Shown here one piece after another: positions 18,971-28,623 of a DNA stretch of 64,000 nucleotides (its first letter is position 1; the number at the start of each line of letters is the position of its first letter). The stretch comes from Actinomycetota bacterium (GTDB lineage: Bacteria > Actinomycetota > Thermoleophilia > Gaiellales > Gaiellaceae), in the NCBI GenBank assembly GCA_005883955.1, contig VAXH01000058.1, positions 1-64,000 of the forward strand, read 5' to 3'. Below the pieces are notes generated by a model. That model made no database searches. It was not told the origin of the DNA and saw only the letters and a list, made by a program, of their open reading frames with translations. The position numbers and the translations under genes were made by a program.

Positions 18971-19444
18971 CTAGACCATCGCAGCGCCCAGCTCGGCCGC
19001 GACCGATTTCGCCTCGGCCGGACCGCTCGTGATCACGAGGCAGGTGTCGTCGCCGGCGAGCGTGCCGATCACCTTCGCGTGCTCGACGCGGTCGAGCGCC
19101 CGGGCGATCGCCGGTGCCGAGCCCAGCTCCGACTGAACGACGACGATGTTCTGAGCCTGCACGGCCCGGCGGCCGAACTGCGCCAGGATCGCCTTGAGCG
19201 ACTCGCGCGGGTCGCTACGACTCCCCCGCTCGGGCAGGACGTAGCGCGGCCGACCGAGCACGTCGCGCGTCTTCTCGAGCCCGAGCTCGCGGATGTCCCG
19301 CGAGATGGTCGCCTGCGTGACCTCGCAGCCGGCGCTTCTGAGCGCCCCCTGCAGCTCGTGCTGGCTCCCGACGCGGCGGCGACCGACTACGCTGGCAATC
19401 AAGCGCTGCCGCTCGCGCTTCGGGAGTTGCCGAAGCTCTTGCAT
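18971..19444 (-). CDS. argR: Arginine repressor ArgR
   Basis: RQRLIASVVGRRRVGSQHELQGALRSAGCEVTQATISRDIRELGL...GTLAGDDTCLVI. Confidence 0.92.
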   Translation of the reverse strand: MQELRQLPKRERQRLIASVVGRRRVGSQHELQGALRSAGCEVTQATISRDIRELGLEKTRDVLGRPRYVLPERGSRSDPRESLKAILAQFGRRAVQAQNIVVVQSELGSAPAIARALDRVEHAKVIGTLAGDDTCLVITSGPAEAKSVAAELGAAMV

Positions 19445-19501
19445 ACGGCGAGAATAACTATCCAGGTTTCAACCAACGGAAGGCGAGGCAAGCAACCGAA
19501 G

Positions 19502-19630
19502 ATGCTGCGCAAGCTGCTCTGGTCGAGTCTGTACGCAGGTCTCGCCGCAGGCTCCGCCATGGCGGCGCGGCGAGCGGCTTCGGGAATCTGGCGCCTGGCG
19601 ACGGGCGAACCGCCGCCGAGCAAGCGATGA
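19502..19630 (+). CDS. DUF4235-like small membrane protein
   Basis: MLRKLLWSSLYAGLAAGSAMAARRAASGIWRLATGEPPPSKR. Confidence 0.6.
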   Translation: MLRKLLWSSLYAGLAAGSAMAARRAASGIWRLATGEPPPSKR

Positions 19631-20001
19631 GCAAGGCCGATCTCCTCGTCGAGCGCGGTGCCGAGCGGCTCGAAGATCTCTCGCGCAAGGCCGCAGCGAA
19701 GGGCGGCTTCGCGGCCAAGCTCGCAGACGAGCTGGCCGAGGACGCGGCCTTCCTGCGCAAGCTGAAGCCGAGTCTGATCAAGGCGCGTGCGAAGGGCCGC
19801 GCGCCGATCGCCCGGGCCGAAGACCGAGAGCCGCAGGCGCCGAGCGCGCCCCGGAGCGCAGCTCCACGGCCCAGGCCGAAGGCGAGAAAAAGTCGCCGCG
19901 GGGGACCGAACCCGTTCCTCGTTGCCGGCGTCGCGCTTGCCGCCGGCATCGCCATCGCAAAGGTGATCGACTGGAGAGGACATGCCCACCCGCGAGACTG
20001 A
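19627..20001 (+). CDS. Hypothetical protein with C-terminal TM segment
   Basis: ATGA overlap with upstream gene; NPFLVAGVALAAGIAIAKVIDWRGHAHPRD. Confidence 0.6.
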   Translation: MSKADLLVERGAERLEDLSRKAAAKGGFAAKLADELAEDAAFLRKLKPSLIKARAKGRAPIARAEDREPQAPSAPRSAAPRPRPKARKSRRGGPNPFLVAGVALAAGIAIAKVIDWRGHAHPRD

Positions 20002-20383
20002 GGCCAACGCCGGCGTCGGGCCGGCCGCGAAGCAGGTCGCCGAGCACGCGAGCAGTCTGGCTCGCCTCGAGCTCGAGCTCGCGCTCCTCGAGCTGAAGCG
20101 CAAGGCGGCCGCGCTCGGGATCGGGATCGGGCTCGGCTTCGGAGCGCTCCTGTTCGTCCTGTTCGCGACGGGCTTCGCCTTCGCGACGATCGCTGCGGCG
20201 CTCGCGACGGCGGTGTCGACCTGGCTGGCGCTGCTGATCACGACTGGGATCGTGTTAGGGCTCGCCGGGGTGCTCGCGGTCGTCGGGGTCGTACTGATCC
20301 AAAAGGGGCGGCCTGTTCCCGAGCAGGCGATCGAAGAAGCGAGGCGGACGACGGAGGCGTTGAAGAGCGATGGCAACCCATAA
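19982..20383 (+). CDS. Phage holin superfamily III / DUF1469-like membrane protein
   Basis: SLARLELELALLELKRKAAALGIGIGLGFGALLFVLF... Confidence 0.7.
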   Translation: MPTRETEANAGVGPAAKQVAEHASSLARLELELALLELKRKAAALGIGIGLGFGALLFVLFATGFAFATIAAALATAVSTWLALLITTGIVLGLAGVLAVVGVVLIQKGRPVPEQAIEEARRTTEALKSDGNP

Positions 20384-20660
20384 CGGACGCACAGCAGCTC
20401 AGGTCCGCCGCGACATCGAGGCGGAGCGCGAGCAGCTCGCGGAAGCGGTCGAGGATCTCCGCGGCGGGCTCGCCCACGTCACCGACATCAGCGGCAAGCT
20501 GCGCTCGAACCTGCCGCTCGTGGCGGCCGGCGCGCTCGGGGCCGGCTTCTTCCTCGCGGGCGGTATCGGCGCGACGATGAGGTTGCTCGCAAGGCGCGGC
20601 CGCGAAGGGACGACAAAGGCGAAGCTCGGCCCCTTCTCCGTCGTCGACCGCGACGACTGA
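20370..20660 (+). CDS. DUF3618-like protein
   Basis: RTAAQVRRDIEAEREQLAEAVEDLRGGLAHVTDISGKLRSNLPLVAAGALGAGFFLAGG. Confidence 0.65.
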   Translation: MATHNGRTAAQVRRDIEAEREQLAEAVEDLRGGLAHVTDISGKLRSNLPLVAAGALGAGFFLAGGIGATMRLLARRGREGTTKAKLGPFSVVDRDD

Positions 20661-20668
20661 CGCGGTAG

Positions 20669-21273
20669 TTACGAGGCGGCGACCACCACGAAGCTGGCGC
20701 GCAGGCGCTTGTGCGCGTCGGACCTGTACGTGCCCTTTCCGGCCGCGAAGGTGACCTTCCACGTCCTCGTTCCGCGGAACTCCACGCCAGTTTTCTTGTT
20801 GACGCCGACCGCGGTCAGGTGGAAGTTGTCCGACTTCGTCAGGTCCTTGACCTTGATGCTGTACGCACCCGCGGTGAGGCGCTTCACGCGCGCACCCGAG
20901 GCGGTCTTCAGGGAGATCGTCGTCTTCGGCCCAATCTGCGCCACGAGCTTCTTGACCGGCGGCGGGGTCACGACCAGGTCGCTTGTTCGGGCGTCTCGAC
21001 GGCTGTCGCCTGATCGACGCCCGGACCGCTCAAGTGGAAGTTGTGCAGCGTCGCGTAGTCGTGGACCACGATCGTGTACTGACCGGGGTCGACATGCGTC
21101 ACCTTTGTTCCGGTCGAATCGGCGAGCGAGATCTGGTACGCCTCGGGTGCGGTCGCCGAGCCGACGGTAGCGGTCAGTAGCGGCGTGACCGCGCCGCCGG
21201 CGCCGACCGAACCGGGAACGATCAGGCCGACTGCGGCCACCGAGGCGATGAGGAACAGACGGACGTGATTCAC
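20669..21273 (-). pseudogene. Secreted two-domain cupredoxin-like/heat-labile-type protein, broken near 20985
   Basis: Two similar halves, each with HNFHLSGPGV / DNFHLTAVGV; first ORF stops at ATWS* and the second starts in another frame VVTPPPVKKLVAQIG; end of domain 1 missing. Confidence 0.65.
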
Positions 21274-21395
21274 GGAAATCTCCCTTTCGACCTTAAACAG
21301 GCGCTGACGTCGAGTGCATACGACCCGGGGCCGGGATTGGTTTGTCGAGCGAGCATCGGTTAGCTGAGAGCGTCGTTCCGATTTAGACTCGTCAT

Positions 21396-21812
21396 GTGCG
21401 GCTGGGCGGAAACCAGAAGATCGACCTGATCCGCAAGGTGCCCCTGTTCGCGCGCTGCTCGCGGGCGGAGCTGAAGGAGATCGCGCTTCTCGCGGACGAG
21501 ATCGATCTCCACGAAGGCAAGGAGATGACGCGCGAGGGAGAACCTGGCCGCGAGTTCTTCGTCCTGCTCGAGGGCACGGCAGACGTCAAGAAGAACAGCC
21601 GGAGAGTGAACACGCTCGGGGCGGGAGACTTCTTCGGCGAGATCGCCCTGGTCTCGCGCGAGCCGCGGACGGCGACCGTGACCGCGACGTCGCCGGTGCG
21701 CGCGCTCGTGATCACCGATCGCTCGTTCAGACGACTGCTCGATGACGCGCCGCAGGTCCAGACCAAGGTGATGGAGGCGATGGCCGAGCGCCTCGCGCCG
21801 GAAACGCTGTAG
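21396..21812 (+). CDS. Cyclic nucleotide-binding (Crp-like sensor) domain protein
   Basis: KVPLFARCSRAELKEIALLADEIDLHEGKEMTREGEPGREFFVLLEGTADV...GDFFGEIALVSREPRTATV. Confidence 0.85.
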   Translation: MRLGGNQKIDLIRKVPLFARCSRAELKEIALLADEIDLHEGKEMTREGEPGREFFVLLEGTADVKKNSRRVNTLGAGDFFGEIALVSREPRTATVTATSPVRALVITDRSFRRLLDDAPQVQTKVMEAMAERLAPETL

Positions 21813-21818
21813 GTCGCG

Positions 21819-24101
21819 TTACGCGCTGCGCAGGATCGCGCCGAAGCGTTTGGCGAGCGCGTCGGCGATCTTTTCGCGCAGCGCCGCCGCGTCCTCGTCC
21901 GAGAGCGTCCGCTCCGGGGACTGGAAGGCCACGCTGAACGCGATCGACTTCTTGCCTTCGCCGACCTGCTCGCCGCGGTAGACGTCGAAGATCTCGACCT
22001 CGCGCAGCTCGGGTCCCGCCGCCTCGCGCGCGGCGTCGACGAGCTCGCCCGCCTCGATTTCCTCGGGGACGACGAACGCGAGGTCCTGCCGGACCGCCGG
22101 ATAGGTGATCACGTCCTCGTAGGCGACCGGCTCGCGAGACTCGGAGAAGAGCAATTCGAGGTCGAGCTCGACCGCGCCCCACTCGCCGGGGAGGACGCGG
22201 GGATTGAGCTCGCCGAGGACGCCGGCTGAGGTTCGCGCCGTCTTGCCGGGGTGCAGGAGGTGGTGCTCTCCCCGCTCGAATCGCGGTTCGGCCTTGAGAG
22301 CCTCGTAGACGGTTTCGACAACCCCCTTCGCACGCGCGAAGCCGCCCTGCGCGATGGCGGCCAGATGCAGTCGCTCGTTCGGAAGCTCACCGTTCGAGAA
22401 GTAGACGCGGGCGATCTCGAACAGGGCGATCCGGCCGGCTCCGGCGTCCACGTTGCGCCGCGCCGCCTCGACGAGGCTCGGGAGCAGCGACGTCCGGAGC
22501 GCGGTCAGCTCGACGGCGATCGGCTCGGGCAGCTTCCACGCCGTCTCGTCGTCGGCGACCAGCGAGGGCGTGTACGTCTCCGCGAAACCAAGCCCGACGA
22601 GCGCCTCCTCGACCCGGCGGCGCAGCCGTTGCTCGCGCGTCAGTGACCCGAACATCGCGCGCCGCAGGGGCAGGGTGAAGGGCACGTCCTCGAGCCGGAA
22701 ACGGGCGACCTCCTCGACCACGTCGATCTCGCGGCTGATGTCTCGTGCGCGCCACGTCGGCACGACGACGTTGCCGCCGTCGCGGTCAAAGCCGAGGCGG
22801 CCGAGCAGCATGTACTGATCATGCTCGGGTGTCTCGAGCCCGATCACCTCGTCGGCCCGCTCAGGCCGGAAGCAGACGACGGGACGCTCGGGCAGCCCAG
22901 CGTGCACGTCTGCTTGCGCCGTCCAGTCGGCGCCGGCGAGGTCCCGCAGGAGCTGTGTGGCCAGCTCGGCGGCCGGTGCGGCGAGATAGGGGTCGACCCC
23001 CTTCTCCCAGCGGTTCGAGCCCTCGGTTCGCAGGCGCAGGCGCTCGGAGGTCCTGAAGATCGTGAACGGCTCGAAGTTCGCCGCCTCGAGCAAGACCTTG
23101 GCCGTGCTCTCGCCGATCTCGGTCTCCTCGCCGCCCATGATCCCGGCCAGCGCGATCGCGCGCTCGGCGTCGGCGATCAACAGATCGTCTGGCTCGAGTC
23201 GGCGTTCGACGCCGTCGAGTGTTCTGAGCTTCTCGTCGTTCCGGGCCCGGCGGACGACGATCCGGCCGCCGCCGAGCGTGTCGAAGTCGAACGCGTGCAG
23301 CGGGTTACCGAGCGCGAGCATCACGTAGTTGGTGATGTCGACGACGTTCGCGATCGGCCGCATCCCGGCGGCGAGCAGACGCGCCTTGAGCCAGAGCGGC
23401 GAGGGCCCGATGCGGACGTTCTCGAAGAGGCGCCCGATGTAACGGGGGCAGCCCTCGAAGTCGGCGACCTCCACTTCTACCTGCCGGTTCGGGACCGGTC
23501 CGGGGTCAGACCCCGGCCACGGCCCCAGGGGCACCGCCTGCAGCGCCGCGACCTCACGTGCGATGCCGTAGACGGCGAGCAGGTCGGGTCGGTTCCCGGT
23601 CGGCTCGAGCACGAGCACGTCCTCCACTAGCGGCAGGACCTCGGCCAGTGGCGTCCCCGGCTCGGGCCCCTCGGCGAGCACCATGATCCCGGCGTGGTCG
23701 GGGCCGAGTTCGACCTCGTCCTCGGCGAGGATCATGCCGTCGGAGAGCTCGCCGCGGACCTTGCGGCGCTCGAGCTCGAGCCCGCCCGGCAGGACAGCAC
23801 CGGGCAGCGCCACCGCGACCGTCGCGCCGGGCCCAAAGTTCCAGGCACCGCAGACGATCTGCCGGGGCTCGCCCTCGCCGATGTCCACGCGGCAGAGCTG
23901 GAGCCGGTCGGCGTTCGGATGCTTCTCGGCCTCGAGCACGCGCCCGACCCGGAACCGCTCCAGGTTGCCGTCGGCGTCCGGGACCCCGATCCGCTCGAGC
24001 CCTTCGACCTCGGCGGTCGCGATCGACAGCTTCTCGGTCAGCTCGTCGATCGGCATCTCGATCGGCACGTACTCGCGCAGCCAGCTGAGCGGCACCCGCA
24101 T
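21819..24101 (-). CDS. pheT: Phenylalanyl-tRNA synthetase beta subunit
   Basis: MRVPLSWLREYV...EKHPNADRLQLCRVDIG...PTGNRPDLL...GSNRWEKGVDP... Confidence 0.97.
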   Translation of the reverse strand: MRVPLSWLREYVPIEMPIDELTEKLSIATAEVEGLERIGVPDADGNLERFRVGRVLEAEKHPNADRLQLCRVDIGEGEPRQIVCGAWNFGPGATVAVALPGAVLPGGLELERRKVRGELSDGMILAEDEVELGPDHAGIMVLAEGPEPGTPLAEVLPLVEDVLVLEPTGNRPDLLAVYGIAREVAALQAVPLGPWPGSDPGPVPNRQVEVEVADFEGCPRYIGRLFENVRIGPSPLWLKARLLAAGMRPIANVVDITNYVMLALGNPLHAFDFDTLGGGRIVVRRARNDEKLRTLDGVERRLEPDDLLIADAERAIALAGIMGGEETEIGESTAKVLLEAANFEPFTIFRTSERLRLRTEGSNRWEKGVDPYLAAPAAELATQLLRDLAGADWTAQADVHAGLPERPVVCFRPERADEVIGLETPEHDQYMLLGRLGFDRDGGNVVVPTWRARDISREIDVVEEVARFRLEDVPFTLPLRRAMFGSLTREQRLRRRVEEALVGLGFAETYTPSLVADDETAWKLPEPIAVELTALRTSLLPSLVEAARRNVDAGAGRIALFEIARVYFSNGELPNERLHLAAIAQGGFARAKGVVETVYEALKAEPRFERGEHHLLHPGKTARTSAGVLGELNPRVLPGEWGAVELDLELLFSESREPVAYEDVITYPAVRQDLAFVVPEEIEAGELVDAAREAAGPELREVEIFDVYRGEQVGEGKKSIAFSVAFQSPERTLSDEDAAALREKIADALAKRFGAILRSA

Positions 24102-25126
24102 CAGAATTGCCTCAAGACGCGAAGGTCGCCGTCCCAGAGCAGCCGGATGTCCGGGATGTTGTGCCGCAGCTGAGCCGCCCGTTCGAGTCCGCAGCCGAAG
24201 GCGAACCCGGACCAGCGCTCCGGATCGACGTCGACGTTCTGGAACACCTGCGGATCCACGACGCCGGCGCCGCCCATTTCGAGCCAGCCGCTGTACTTGC
24301 ACGTCCGGCAACCCACGCCGCCGCAGATCCCGCACGAGACGTCCGGTTCGATCGACGGCTCGGTGAAGGGGAAGAAGTGCGTGCGAAAGCGCACTTGCCG
24401 CTCAGGGCCGTAGAGCGCGCGCATCACATGGAGGAGCGTCCCCTTGAGGTCGGCGAGCGTGATGCCCTCGTCGACTGCCAGGCCCTCGAACTGGTGGAAG
24501 ATCGGATAGCGCGTCGCGGTGATCGCGTCGCGGCGGTAGACGCGTCCGATCGAGACCATGTAGATCGGCGGCGCCTGCTTCTCCAGGACGTGGATCTGCG
24601 ACGGCGAGGTCTCGGTGCGCAGGAGATGCGTCTCGTCGAAATAGAAGGTGTCGCGCGGCGATCGCGAGGAATGGGTCGGCGCGAAGGCGAGCTTGTCGAA
24701 GTTGTACTCGACGGTCTCGACCTCCCGGTCGTCCCAGATCTCGTAGCCGAGGCCGAGAAACGAGTCCTCGACGATTCGGCGGACCTGTGTGATCGGGTGA
24801 AGGTGGCCGACCGCGAGCTGCTCGCCGGGCAGCGTGACGTCGACGAATTCGTCGCGTAGGCGGTGATCGAGCTCCTCGTCCTCGAGGCGCTGCTCGCGCT
24901 CCGTGACGGCGGCTTCGAGGCGCTCGCGGATGCCGTTGAGGAGCATGCCGCTCTCGCGATCCCGAACCCCGCGCAGCGCCTGAGCGAGCTCACTCTTGCG
25001 GCCCAGGTAGCGGACGCGCGCGCCGTCGAGCTCGGGAGGGCTGTTGGCGGCGGCGAGGGCGGCGCTCGCCTCGCGCTCGTACGCCTCCCAGTCCACGGCG
25101 GCGACTGTAGCTTCGTTTTCGGTCAA
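24101..25126 (-). CDS. pheS: Phenylalanyl-tRNA synthetase alpha subunit
   Basis: GHLHPITQVRRIVEDSFLGLGYEIWD...RVYRRDAITATRYPIFHQFEG... Confidence 0.97.
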   Translation of the reverse strand: MTENEATVAAVDWEAYEREASAALAAANSPPELDGARVRYLGRKSELAQALRGVRDRESGMLLNGIRERLEAAVTEREQRLEDEELDHRLRDEFVDVTLPGEQLAVGHLHPITQVRRIVEDSFLGLGYEIWDDREVETVEYNFDKLAFAPTHSSRSPRDTFYFDETHLLRTETSPSQIHVLEKQAPPIYMVSIGRVYRRDAITATRYPIFHQFEGLAVDEGITLADLKGTLLHVMRALYGPERQVRFRTHFFPFTEPSIEPDVSCGICGGVGCRTCKYSGWLEMGGAGVVDPQVFQNVDVDPERWSGFAFGCGLERAAQLRHNIPDIRLLWDGDLRVLRQF

Positions 25127-25195
25127 GAGTCCTCCTCGTTCGACGGTGCCGGACGCTCAGGCCCCGGCTCGGAACGGGAGGTCAGGCGGTGCGGC

Positions 25196-25225
25196 CCAGG
25201 CCCCCGGTTCCGTTCCGGGGCCTGG
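25196..25225. terminator. Strong hairpin in pheS/methyltransferase divergent intergenic region
   Basis: CCAGGCCCCCGG-TTCCGTT-CCGGGGCCTGG, 11-bp stem with one bulge; no clear T tract. Confidence 0.35.
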
Positions 25226-25271
25226 TAAAGAGGTTCTGCGCGGTCGCCTTCACGCCTGGAAGCATAACGGC

Positions 25272-25976
25272 ATGAGCACCTACGACGCGATCGCGCGCCT
25301 GTACGACCCCTGGAGCCGGAGCGTGACCGAGGACGTTTCGTTCTATGTCGCGGAGGCGCGGCACGTCTCGCCGGGGCCGGTCGTGGAGCTCGGGGTCGGG
25401 ACCGGGCGGATCGCGGTGCCGGTGGCCGCCGAGGGGATCCGCGTCATCGGGGTCGATTCCTCGCCGGGGATGCTCGAGGTCTGCCGGGAGCGGGCGGAAA
25501 GCGCGGGAGTCGCCGGATTGCTCGAGCTCCGGCTGGGCGACCTGCGCGACCCGCCGGTCTCCGAACGGGTCGAGCTCGTGCTTTGCCCGTTCCGCTCCTA
25601 CCTGCATCTCCGCACCGACGAGGAGCGACTCGGGGCGTTGCGCGCGGCGCGAGAGTTGCTCGGTCCGGGCGGGCGGTTGATCTTCGACGTCTTCGCGCCG
25701 GGCGAGGACGACATCGCCGACACCCACGGCCGCTGGCTCGAGCGGGAGCCAGAGATCTTCGAACGCGCGGACTGGGACACCGACACCCGGACCTTGACGC
25801 TCTCGGTTCGAGGACCGACCGGCGAGGCGACGATGGCACTGGCGTGGCTCTCGGCCGACGAATGGCGCGGGCTGCTCGAGCGGGCCGGCTTCGAGGTCGA
25901 GGCACTCTACGGCTGGTTCGACCGCCGCCCGTTTACGGGCGGCGAAGACATGGTCTGGCTCGCGCGCCGCATCTGA
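25272..25976 (+). CDS. SAM-dependent class I methyltransferase
   Basis: VVELGVGTGRIAVPVAAEGIRVIGVDSSPGML. Confidence 0.88.
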   Translation: MSTYDAIARLYDPWSRSVTEDVSFYVAEARHVSPGPVVELGVGTGRIAVPVAAEGIRVIGVDSSPGMLEVCRERAESAGVAGLLELRLGDLRDPPVSERVELVLCPFRSYLHLRTDEERLGALRAARELLGPGGRLIFDVFAPGEDDIADTHGRWLEREPEIFERADWDTDTRTLTLSVRGPTGEATMALAWLSADEWRGLLERAGFEVEALYGWFDRRPFTGGEDMVWLARRI

Positions 25977-26006
25977 AACCGCCATACCGAACGGACAGGT
26001 GACCGG

Positions 26007-26423
26007 CTAGAGCAGCTCGATCTCGTCGCCGACAGCGACCTCGCCGCTCTCGACGACTCGCGCCAGCATGCCGCGCTTGCCCTGCAGCTCGGCGCGGAGA
26101 CCGTCGCGGAGCTCGTCCATTCGGTGGCACGGGTCGCAGACCATCGTGATCTCGAACTCGGCCTCACCGGCCCGAAGCCGCTGGCCTACCGCCCACTGTT
26201 CGACGTCCGTGCCCTCGACGGTGATGTTTTCGCGGATCGCGCCGGGCTCGACGTTCACGGAATCAAGGTGCTCCTTGGAGACGAAGAGGACCTCGCGCTT
26301 CGGCGGGTTCGCATGCGCGCAGCCCTCCAGACCCTGGCCGACAATTGCCTGCCGGCGCTCGTGTGAATCGGAACGGCCGCTCTTGCGAGCAGGTGAGGTG
26401 AAGACGCCGACAACGCTTGCCAT
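26007..26423 (-). CDS. MOSC-domain protein
   Basis: GLEGCAHANPPKREVLFVSKEHLDSVNVEPGAIRENITVEGTDVEQW. Confidence 0.8.
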   Translation of the reverse strand: MASVVGVFTSPARKSGRSDSHERRQAIVGQGLEGCAHANPPKREVLFVSKEHLDSVNVEPGAIRENITVEGTDVEQWAVGQRLRAGEAEFEITMVCDPCHRMDELRDGLRAELQGKRGMLARVVESGEVAVGDEIELL

Positions 26424-26435
26424 CAACGAACGAGT

Positions 26436-27107
26436 CTAGTCAGAGCGGCGGCTCCACTCGAAGAGCGCGATCGCCCCTGCCGCGGCGACGTTGAGCGATT
26501 CGGCCGGCCCGGGAGTCGGAATCGTGGCCACCACGTCGCACCGCGCCAGCACCTCTTCGGGTAGCCCTTCGCGCTCTGCCCCCACGACGAAGACCGTGAC
26601 ATCGCCGAACTCGACCTCGGACAGCGGCTTCCCCCCGTGCGCGACCAGGCCGACCCTCTGCCCCACCGCTTCCCCGAGCGGCACCCGAAAGACCGCACCC
26701 GCGGAAGCACGCAGAGCCTTCGGCCCGGTCGGGTCGGCGGAGCCGGGCGAGAGCTCGATCGAAGCCCCGAACGCATCCGCCGTCCGAATCAGCGTCCCTA
26801 CGTTCCCGGGATCGCCGACGCGCCAGAGCGCAAGCGCGGCGGGTCGAGCCTCGTTCACCGGCAGATCCTGTCGCCGAAAGACCGCGATCGCGCGCGCCGG
26901 ATGCGGGAGCGTCGACACCTGCGCCAGCAGCTCAGGCGTCACCGTCTCACCCGCGACCAAGAGCTCGACCGGCTCGAGACCGGCTTCGAGCGCGGCGTCC
27001 ACGAGATCTTCGCCCTCGGCGAAGAACAGCCCGAGCTTGTCGCGCCAGCGGCGTGCGTGCAGCTTGCGGACGAGCTTCAGCGTCTGGTTCTGCGGCGACG
27101 TGATCAC
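26436..27107 (-). CDS. TrmH/SpoU-family RNA 2'-O-methyltransferase
   Basis: ALWRVGDPGNVGTLIRTADAFGA...VFVVGAEREGLPEEVLARCDVVATIPTPGPAESLNVAAAGAIALFEW; GTGA overlap with upstream stop. Confidence 0.9.
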   Translation of the reverse strand: MITSPQNQTLKLVRKLHARRWRDKLGLFFAEGEDLVDAALEAGLEPVELLVAGETVTPELLAQVSTLPHPARAIAVFRRQDLPVNEARPAALALWRVGDPGNVGTLIRTADAFGASIELSPGSADPTGPKALRASAGAVFRVPLGEAVGQRVGLVAHGGKPLSEVEFGDVTVFVVGAEREGLPEEVLARCDVVATIPTPGPAESLNVAAAGAIALFEWSRRSD

Positions 27108-28069
27108 TCGACCCACTCCAACCACGCGCCGTGGTAGTCGGCGTGCGCGACGACAGACGACTCGTGCGCCGGCCAGAGCCTGACTTTCAGCGCCCACTCG
27201 TGCTCAGGCGGGCGCCGCGATGACCCAGCCGAGATCCAGCCGAGCGGGCGCTCGGCGCCGGCCTCTGCGAGCGCCTCGTAGACACGCCGACGGGAGTCGT
27301 CAGGAACGTAGCCGAGCACTGAGGTCTGCCAGACGACCGTGAGCGCAGCCTTGCTTCGGTTGGCCAGCACTCGCGGCAGCTCGTCGGCGATGTCGCCGCG
27401 AATCAGCTGCGGCGGGGCCTCACGCAGCGTCTGGATCGCGCGATCGAGCAGCTCGAGTCGGTGCACCTGATCGCCCCAGATGAACGACTTCAAATGCAGC
27501 GCGCCTTCGTCGGTTGTCACATCGACCGGCGCGAGGTCGATGCCGACCCGACGCCCGATGCGAGGCCGAAGCTCCAAAAGCTCCGGCGGCACCGGCCGCC
27601 GTTCCCGGCCACGCAACGTGAGCGCCGCGTCTTCGGGACCCCAGTCCCCCGCTTCGTACACGTAGCGATAACGGTCCCACATCAGATTCAAGCCCGCGCT
27701 AGGCCCGAGCTCGACGAGGTCGAGCCGCGTGTGGCCGCTCAGGCGCGCGAGCTCGAGGAAGCACGGGAGCAGGACCCAGCACCGCTGCACCTCGTTCGTC
27801 TGCACAGGCCGATCGGCAACGGCCCGCGAGAGGAAATCGGCGTGTTCTTCGAGCGCCCCCTCGATGTCGCCCCACGACGCCCGGCCGCTCAGGACGAGCG
27901 CATGCAGCCCGCCAAGAAGCCGCAGCGGTGCGTCCCACGCCGGCTCGGCGCCCACGATGGGGTCAATTCGAGGGTCGTCGGCAAACCGCCGACACAACTC
28001 CGCGTAAAGCGGTGACCGCGGCGCCGACGACTCGGCCTGGTCGAGAAAGACCTCGCGCTTGGAGCTCAG
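27104..28069 (-). CDS. DUF2332 family protein, probable CTG start overlapping rplT stop
   Basis: [21 protein letters not shown]...[23 protein letters not shown]; in-frame N-terminus [29 protein letters not shown] reaches back to the rplT stop (CTGA). Confidence 0.75.
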   Translation of the reverse strand: MSSKREVFLDQAESSAPRSPLYAELCRRFADDPRIDPIVGAEPAWDAPLRLLGGLHALVLSGRASWGDIEGALEEHADFLSRAVADRPVQTNEVQRCWVLLPCFLELARLSGHTRLDLVELGPSAGLNLMWDRYRYVYEAGDWGPEDAALTLRGRERRPVPPELLELRPRIGRRVGIDLAPVDVTTDEGALHLKSFIWGDQVHRLELLDRAIQTLREAPPQLIRGDIADELPRVLANRSKAALTVVWQTSVLGYVPDDSRRRVYEALAEAGAERPLGWISAGSSRRPPEHEWALKVRLWPAHESSVVAHADYHGAWLEWVE

Positions 28070-28425
28070 CTTGCGAGCGCCGACTTCGCCTGCTCGGCGA
28101 TCGCAGCGAAAGCTTCCGGGTCGGACACGGCCAAATCCGCCAAGACCTTCCGATCCAAGCCGATCTCAGCCTTGCGGCAGCCGGCGATGAACTGGTTGTA
28201 CGAGAGCCCGTTCTGACGCGCCGCGGCGTTGATTCGCAGGATCCAGAGCCGGCGGAACTCGCGCTTGCGGTTCTTCCGGTCGCGGTAGGCGTAGGCGAGC
28301 GAGTGCTCGACCTGCTCCTTCGCCTGGCGGTAGGTCGAATGCTTGAGGCCCCAGTAGCCTTTGGCCTGCTCGAGAACCTTGCGGCGCTTCTTGCGCGCGT
28401 GAACGGATCGCTTGACGCGCGGCAC
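28066..28425 (-). CDS. rplT: 50S ribosomal protein L20
   Basis: [26 protein letters not shown]...[21 protein letters not shown]. Confidence 0.98.
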   Translation of the reverse strand: MPRVKRSVHARKKRRKVLEQAKGYWGLKHSTYRQAKEQVEHSLAYAYRDRKNRKREFRRLWILRINAAARQNGLSYNQFIAGCRKAEIGLDRKVLADLAVSDPEAFAAIAEQAKSALAS

Positions 28426-28623
28426 TTACTTCATCCCCAGCAGCTTCTTGACCGACTTGACGTTTGACTCGTCGAGCGCAACGTCCTTGCTGAAGCCTCG
28501 CTTCTTCTTAGCCGACTTCTTCTCGAGCAGGTGACTCTTCATTGCTCGCCGGCGCATCAGCTTGCCCGTTCCGGTCACCTTGAACCGCTTCTTCGCGGCG
28601 CTCTGTCTCTTGATCTTCGGCAT
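28426..28623 (-). CDS. rpmI: 50S ribosomal protein L35
   Basis: MPKIKRQSAAKKRFKVTGTGKLMRRRAMKSHLLEKKSAKKKR. Confidence 0.97.
   Translation of the reverse strand: MPKIKRQSAAKKRFKVTGTGKLMRRRAMKSHLLEKKSAKKKRGFSKDVALDESNVKSVKKLLGMK

Noticed and set aside
19982-20383. Prophage remnant suggested by the holin-like gene
   Set aside because: No other phage genes; holin-superfamily-III-like proteins are common chromosomal membrane proteins in actinobacteria.
5323-21000. Inteins, introns or phase-variable sites as the cause of the broken genes
   Set aside because: The genes are short of sequence rather than carrying insertions, and I saw no shared junction motif or homopolymer/SSR at the four deletion junctions.
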